Shown one piece after another: positions 62,201 through 64,000 of a stretch of 64,000 nt of DNA (position 1 is its first letter; the number at the start of each line of letters is the position of its first letter). Under the pieces are notes generated by a model that saw nothing but the letters and a program-made list of their open reading frames with translations, made no database searches and was not told where the DNA came from. The stretch lies in assembly GCA_016793885.1 (NCBI GenBank), contig JAEUHE010000042.1:62001-126000 (forward strand), given 5' to 3'. A program made the translations under genes and the position numbers. The stretch comes from Verrucomicrobiales bacterium. Lineage in GTDB: Bacteria; Verrucomicrobiota; Verrucomicrobiia; Limisphaerales; UBA11320.

Positions 62201-63176
62201 GACCGACGCCCGCGGTGGGGTGATCGAGGAGCGGGCCTACTATCCCTTTGGAGTGGAGCGGCAGGCGGTTTTGAAACGAGGCCAGCGGAGTCCTTACGGG
62301 TTTTCCCAGAAGGAGGTGGATGCGGAGACCGGGCTGACTTACTTTGAGTCGCGCTATTTTAGCAGCGCCTGGGCACGGTTTCTGCGGACCGATCCCTTGT
62401 TGACGACCGTGAAGGAGGACTGGCTCACGGATCCGCAAAATGCGAATCCGTATGCCTACTGCAAGAACCGTCCTCTGAACTGTGTGGATCCGGATGGGAT
62501 GGAGCCCATTTCACTCGGGGGCGGGTTCAAGCTCGATCCGTTGGCGCCGAGCCTGTCCTTCGCTCGGGGCCCCTTCAGTGCATCGGCCGACACCGGCACG
62601 GGCAAGGTCGCCTACGATTTTGGCAAGTACAAGGCGGACTTGCTGTTCAATTACAACCTTTCGGGGGGTGGTGGGCTGATGAGCAAAGAGGGCGGCTTGC
62701 GTTTCAACGTGGACTTTAAGACCGGAAACTTCACCCTCAGTCCCAGCACACCTTGGTTGAACATGAATTTTGGGTACAACCCGCAGACCAAGGCGTTTTC
62801 GTTTGGTGCCTCGACCAAGATCGACAAACTGAGCCTGTCGGCTGGTCTCTCTACCGACAAGAGTTTCTCCGCGAGTGTGAGCTATGGAGCTCCGCTGGTC
62901 CCATTCGCCACATCCGACTCCTTCAGCAAATCGATTTATGATGCGGAGGGGGCAGGCCGGGATCTGCTGGGGCTCGCCGGTCGGTTCCAGGGGAACCCGA
63001 TTGACTTCTACAACGCCAACAAGGATCAGATTACGGGTGGGATCGACAAAGTGAAGGCGGGGGTGGGCAATGTTCAGAAAGTGACGGCCCCAATGCAATT
63101 TGGTGCGGGATTCCAGATCCAGGGTAGTTCGAGTACGGGAGTCTCGGGCATTCTCGGCGGGCAGGTGGTGTTCTGA
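56238..63176 (+). CDS. TcB/TcC-like SpvB-TcdB-RHS repeat protein with distinct C-terminal domain
   Basis: 2312 residues. Signal peptide WGAVLFVVFGGWVAAWA is followed by an SpvB domain (about 47-250: TAISLPKGPGSIEGLGESF, LRYEGGGGNGVLGPGWSL). Six FG-GAP/VCBS repeats (about 380-690) have the form DxNGDGLxDL. The TcdB middle region (about 702-850) has LLVGITNGLGRITSIAYES and PFPVTVVAAV. RHS repeats follow (about 1000-1800). An unusual insertion (about 1810-1970) starts VPLRAGWNVFACQL. The RHS core has YYHADHLGSSTVLTD, YFESRYFSSAWARFLRTDPL and VDPDGM (2083-2088). After the core come 224 residues of Gly/Ser-rich alternating strands ending GGQVVF. In Tc toxins TcB and TcC form a cocoon holding the cleaved C-terminal toxin. 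Here both are fused and exported. It lies 38 bp after the TcA-like gene. Confidence 0.9.
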   Translation: MKLSPSALIGPSSFRCSRRNGWGRWGAVLFVVFGGWVAAWAADKSGVSPTAISLPKGPGSIEGLGESFQPALNSGQAQYSVPLKLPAGPAGRAPALALRYEGGGGNGVLGPGWSLPVPLIQRRSDHGLPTYGEPVGFERDDTYINEAREELVPRGDGYFLSKNEGAFVRYEFQVDHWVGTRPDGTRMEFGRTPQGRIADAGRIYAWLLERVVDTRGNEERYHYVSFPGVENQRQRYLQRIEYGAGGPPWAARHFVQLDYEDRPDPTEDARAGFVVGTGKRLRAISVATQGIALPGHQSGDVDGDGTSDSLNRRYLLEYLAEAAAVPPVSLLTQVAMVGADGITPLPPLQLGYGVCRPAARLDAVPGIVVSSNEPPAVMDNPLVEFLDVNGDGLPDLIKTDSAGGAHQAFLNEGETTSLAGRSVRWSDSQEVDAALGAAWNFHLGQNETHLADMDGDGLADLVHQTATGSAFYFLNRGDVGWGLRQELDTSGTPPPAPFGRTDVRTGDFDFDKRIDIIQSLPSGGGFDYRIWFNLGLQTYSPPITVAQESGYSLADPTVQIADLNGDRVPDIARVRPAVIELTLGLGYGRFDARKVLVLPDGPLTDDQVNRAKLTDLNGDGLADLVIERAAPGECWYWLNGDHGQFAEHRVIENLPASVAQNAAIRWADLNGNGSVDLVYADRESDRRLVGFDLASLFACAPAPNLLVGITNGLGRITSIAYESSTRYLLEDKMKGIPWPDRVPFPVTVVAAVTTDDSLGHLYVTRFQYHNGYYDPVEKQFRGFARVDQIEVGDTNAPTLVTTYDFDTGRTDEAMKGKIHRKRIGTAAGALFSEDTFQWATPAQVLGTAPDGREIRFAYPIGDRRDLVELGKGTTRRMETSSTYDVYGNRTRFAEHGLVEAGDRSAGNDERITLTEYALNTNAWILRLPRRTSVRDFSGKTISRSEFFYDDETFSAQEAPPTIGNLTLERQWKSPDDANSAIAARRAKFDAYGNPIMELDPLGVAPGGVVDLSRGHVRLMDFDPVFRAEVVRERAYAGNEADPLEVTAEYDLGLGTLLASTDFNGHRSEFRFDPLGRLQALIRPGDSDSFPGLEYEYRLAVPLSGGGVVSYVETRELDRSPGEVPGDRVAHYRVSRQYTDGLGRSLMTRSEAESEPGSPGSRVVVTGARRFNARQQSFEVLQPFFASGSGSLSDLLAFESIEASSWRGRFERGGTSELLPLAAAPRTITRHDAQLRPVEMTNPDGTRQRTEYEPLLIREFDENDADPASPHRETPRVRVQDGLNRLIEVREIARLTDDGLPVDETQARSSRYRYDANSQLVSATDPFGNERKFFYDGLRRRIRLEDPDQGTLTITLDDASNIRETQDGKGQRSLFTYDGLNRRLTEQRLDGRALPGWRAVGSLSAEVIYHYDIPAPGVDQGDGTVATAQNTRGRLAWVEDRSGEEHTSFDSRGRVVWVVKRVPMDLQSGGELASFRSRFEYDPADRLSGVGYPDGDHITYQHSPRGLIASVSGGQVGSILQGLTYSPAGHASALTYGNGCRTQYQYDDRLRITRIQVRPPVSAGAGAGPLLDLGYQFDPAANILAVHDLRSAQDLPSGDARRNHQSFRYDDLNRLTEASYSFATAPSGGGANPDTERLQYRYDAVGNLLEQRGTPGLTGVDGQPVDLGALSYGGAGGRRGRSGRRVGDSPGPHALTSVQRGSASGGEVLVPYDGNGNVTRVDATVLTWDFKDRLIAAENAEMRAEYVYDYSDRRIVKQVLQKLSGPASLRVVHTIDQYFELREGHQPVKHVWLGNNRMARSMTDLNSSVRGRVQRVPLRAGWNVFACQLSGRWQPGAGSIVPDQALIWNRGLARFEPLQVGDPMPSGAVVWVHTRRAGIWSLAGESGPEFTGQWGAGPDFVPVPLTWTQSTLAPDGSSVWIFDPETQEWRTWSSGPEGLVSDTAVSRLPWWRGQAAFVRWPQAVDWPMPTVEESTVYYHADHLGSSTVLTDARGGVIEERAYYPFGVERQAVLKRGQRSPYGFSQKEVDAETGLTYFESRYFSSAWARFLRTDPLLTTVKEDWLTDPQNANPYAYCKNRPLNCVDPDGMEPISLGGGFKLDPLAPSLSFARGPFSASADTGTGKVAYDFGKYKADLLFNYNLSGGGGLMSKEGGLRFNVDFKTGNFTLSPSTPWLNMNFGYNPQTKAFSFGASTKIDKLSLSAGLSTDKSFSASVSYGAPLVPFATSDSFSKSIYDAEGAGRDLLGLAGRFQGNPIDFYNANKDQITGGIDKVKAGVGNVQKVTAPMQFGAGFQIQGSSSTGVSGILGGQVVF

Positions 63177-63478
63177 AGTGACGAGTGACGAGTGACGAGT
63201 GACGAGTGACGAGTGACGAGTGACACGCCAACACTCGACAATGCAAGGAATTTTAGAGCGTCAATAGCCGCTCTAGAGCGGGGACTGATCTTGGCTCTTG
63301 AAATCTGCCGAAGGTTGCTCCCCCTTTAGCGTGGTGCGCGGGTAACCCAGTCCCGTTTACAGGATCCATCCGGTTTGCGGAGATCTACGATGACCTTTGG
63401 ACTCGTCATTCATCACTCGTCACTTAAAAACTTCCCTAGCCGTTTGACAGAAATCTGGCCTGTGCCACTGTGGGCAGC
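63177..63478. other. 302-bp intergenic region flanked by inverted heptamer repeats
   Basis: The left side has TGACGAG in about six tandem copies (63178-63225). The right side has ACTCGTCATTCATCACTCGTCAC (63401-63423), the inverted complement of that unit. Between them lies the perfect palindrome CCGCTCTAGAGCGG (63268-63281), which competes with a TAGAGCG/CGCTCTA hairpin (63255-63275). No gene is seen. The promoter of the ClpX-like gene and any terminator of the RHS gene should be here. Confidence 0.65.
63178..63423. repeat. Inverted-repeat element bounded by TGACGAG heptamers
   Basis: Tandem TGACGAG units at the left and their reverse complement at the right face each other across about 175 bp, an arrangement like a small non-autonomous element or a long stem-loop. 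The heptamer matches that at 35257-35325 apart from one C/T change. No target-site duplication could be identified. Confidence 0.6.
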
Positions 63479-64000
63479 ATGAGCCATCCGCACGACGGTA
63501 TTCCGACGCCCGAGGAAATGCAGCGCCAGCTCCAAGGGATGCTCCGTCGCAACTTCTCCCCCACCCAATTCCAATCGGGGACTAGGATCAACGCTTCGGG
63601 TGACGAGGAGCCTGCCCCTGGATTTGAGGATGGCTGGGACTTCAACCGTCGGCCTCGTGAGGTGAAGGAGCATCTGGATCGATTTGTGATTCGCCAGGAC
63701 GAGGCGAAAAAGGTCCTCAGCGTGGCGCTCTGTGACCACTATCATCAGGTGCGGTTGGCCCGGGCTGGCAAGGCTTCTCCTCACTATACCAAGCAGAATG
63801 TCATTCTGCTCGGACCGACGGGCGTGGGAAAGACGCATCTGATCCGCAGCGTTGCGGATCTCATTGGCGTTCCATTCGTCAAGGCGGATGCGACCAAATT
63901 TTCCGAAACGGGCTACGTAGGGGGCGATGTGGAGGACCTGGTGCGGGATTTGATTCGCAAGGCGGACGGTGATGTGGCGCGCGCGCAGTATGGAATCATC
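63479..64000 (+). CDS. ClpX-like AAA+ ATPase without N-terminal zinc domain (3' end outside window)
   Basis: 174 codons are visible from the ATG at 63479. After about 60 residues of polar sequence the ClpX/HslU-type AAA+ module begins: RRPREVKEHLDRFVIRQDEA, KKVLSVALCDHYHQVRLA, Walker A in NVILLGPTGVGKTHLIRSVA, and FVKADATKFSETGYVGGDVE with DLVRDLIRKA. This order and wording are those of ClpX, the unfoldase partner of ClpP. The four-cysteine zinc-binding domain that normally occupies the ClpX N-terminus is missing. This points to a paralogue with other adaptor or substrate choices rather than the main housekeeping ClpX. No clpP is in view. The C-terminal half, with the IGF-type ClpP-docking loop, is off the edge. 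Confidence 0.85.
   Translation, partial: MSHPHDGIPTPEEMQRQLQGMLRRNFSPTQFQSGTRINASGDEEPAPGFEDGWDFNRRPREVKEHLDRFVIRQDEAKKVLSVALCDHYHQVRLARAGKASPHYTKQNVILLGPTGVGKTHLIRSVADLIGVPFVKADATKFSETGYVGGDVEDLVRDLIRKADGDVARAQYGII

Overview
The window is GC-rich, densely coded DNA. The gene content points to a free-living, motile, Gram-negative member of the Verrucomicrobiota. This is an inference from family content, because there is no rRNA. The pointers are: DUF1080 (3-keto-disaccharide hydrolase-like) and PA14-multihaem proteins; lamin-tail/Ig-like secreted proteins; a GFTLIELLVVIAI pseudopilin; an ECF sigma factor paired with membrane Ser/Thr kinases; and many very large secreted proteins with a C-terminal F-x-L-x-S type module.

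Layout. (1) 1-9.5 kb: a truncated secreted beta-helix protein, an HDOD-GAF signalling protein, a polytopic membrane protein, an esterase, a PA14-pentahaem cytochrome and a DUF1080 protein. (2) 9.5-16.8 kb: chemotaxis and motility. cheR-cheD-HDOD-cheB and an MCP lie on the minus strand. fliW-csrA-flagellin lies on the plus strand behind a near-perfect sigma-54 promoter. (3) 16.9-27.4 kb: a plus-strand sugar-nucleotide cluster directly behind flagellin. It holds an L-2-hydroxyglutarate oxidase-like enzyme, an SDR epimerase, HddC-like and HddA-like enzymes, a split transketolase, a 2-hydroxyacid dehydrogenase, a DegT-fold enzyme whose PLP lysine is replaced by histidine, a radical SAM protein and a Nudix hydrolase. 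(4) 27.5-37.7 kb: secreted glycan-related proteins and a PQQ-type propeller protein, with short-period tandem and inverted repeats between genes. (5) 37.8-44.8 kb: a compact minus-strand operon of ECF sigma, transmembrane Ser/Thr kinase with an external PhnD-like domain, lamin-tail/Ig protein and pseudopilin, with a second kinase diverging from it. (6) 45.3-63.2 kb: five plus-strand genes that look like one operon, all with export signals. They encode a TSP3-repeat protein, an unrecognised secreted protein, a peptidase-S74 chaperone protein, a 2226-aa protein whose C-terminal third resembles Tc-toxin TcA, and a 2312-aa SpvB/TcdB/RHS protein resembling a TcB-TcC fusion. (7) The right edge holds the start of a ClpX-like AAA+ gene that lacks the N-terminal zinc domain.

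The most notable feature is the Tc-toxin-like operon in region 6. It differs from classical insect Tc loci in three ways: every component appears Sec-exported, an S74 self-processing fibre-like protein is co-encoded, and the RHS protein carries an inserted G-W-N module plus a beta-rich C-terminal domain ending in Phe. The FliW-CsrA-flagellin triad and the histidine-type DegT enzyme next to flagellin are secondary highlights.
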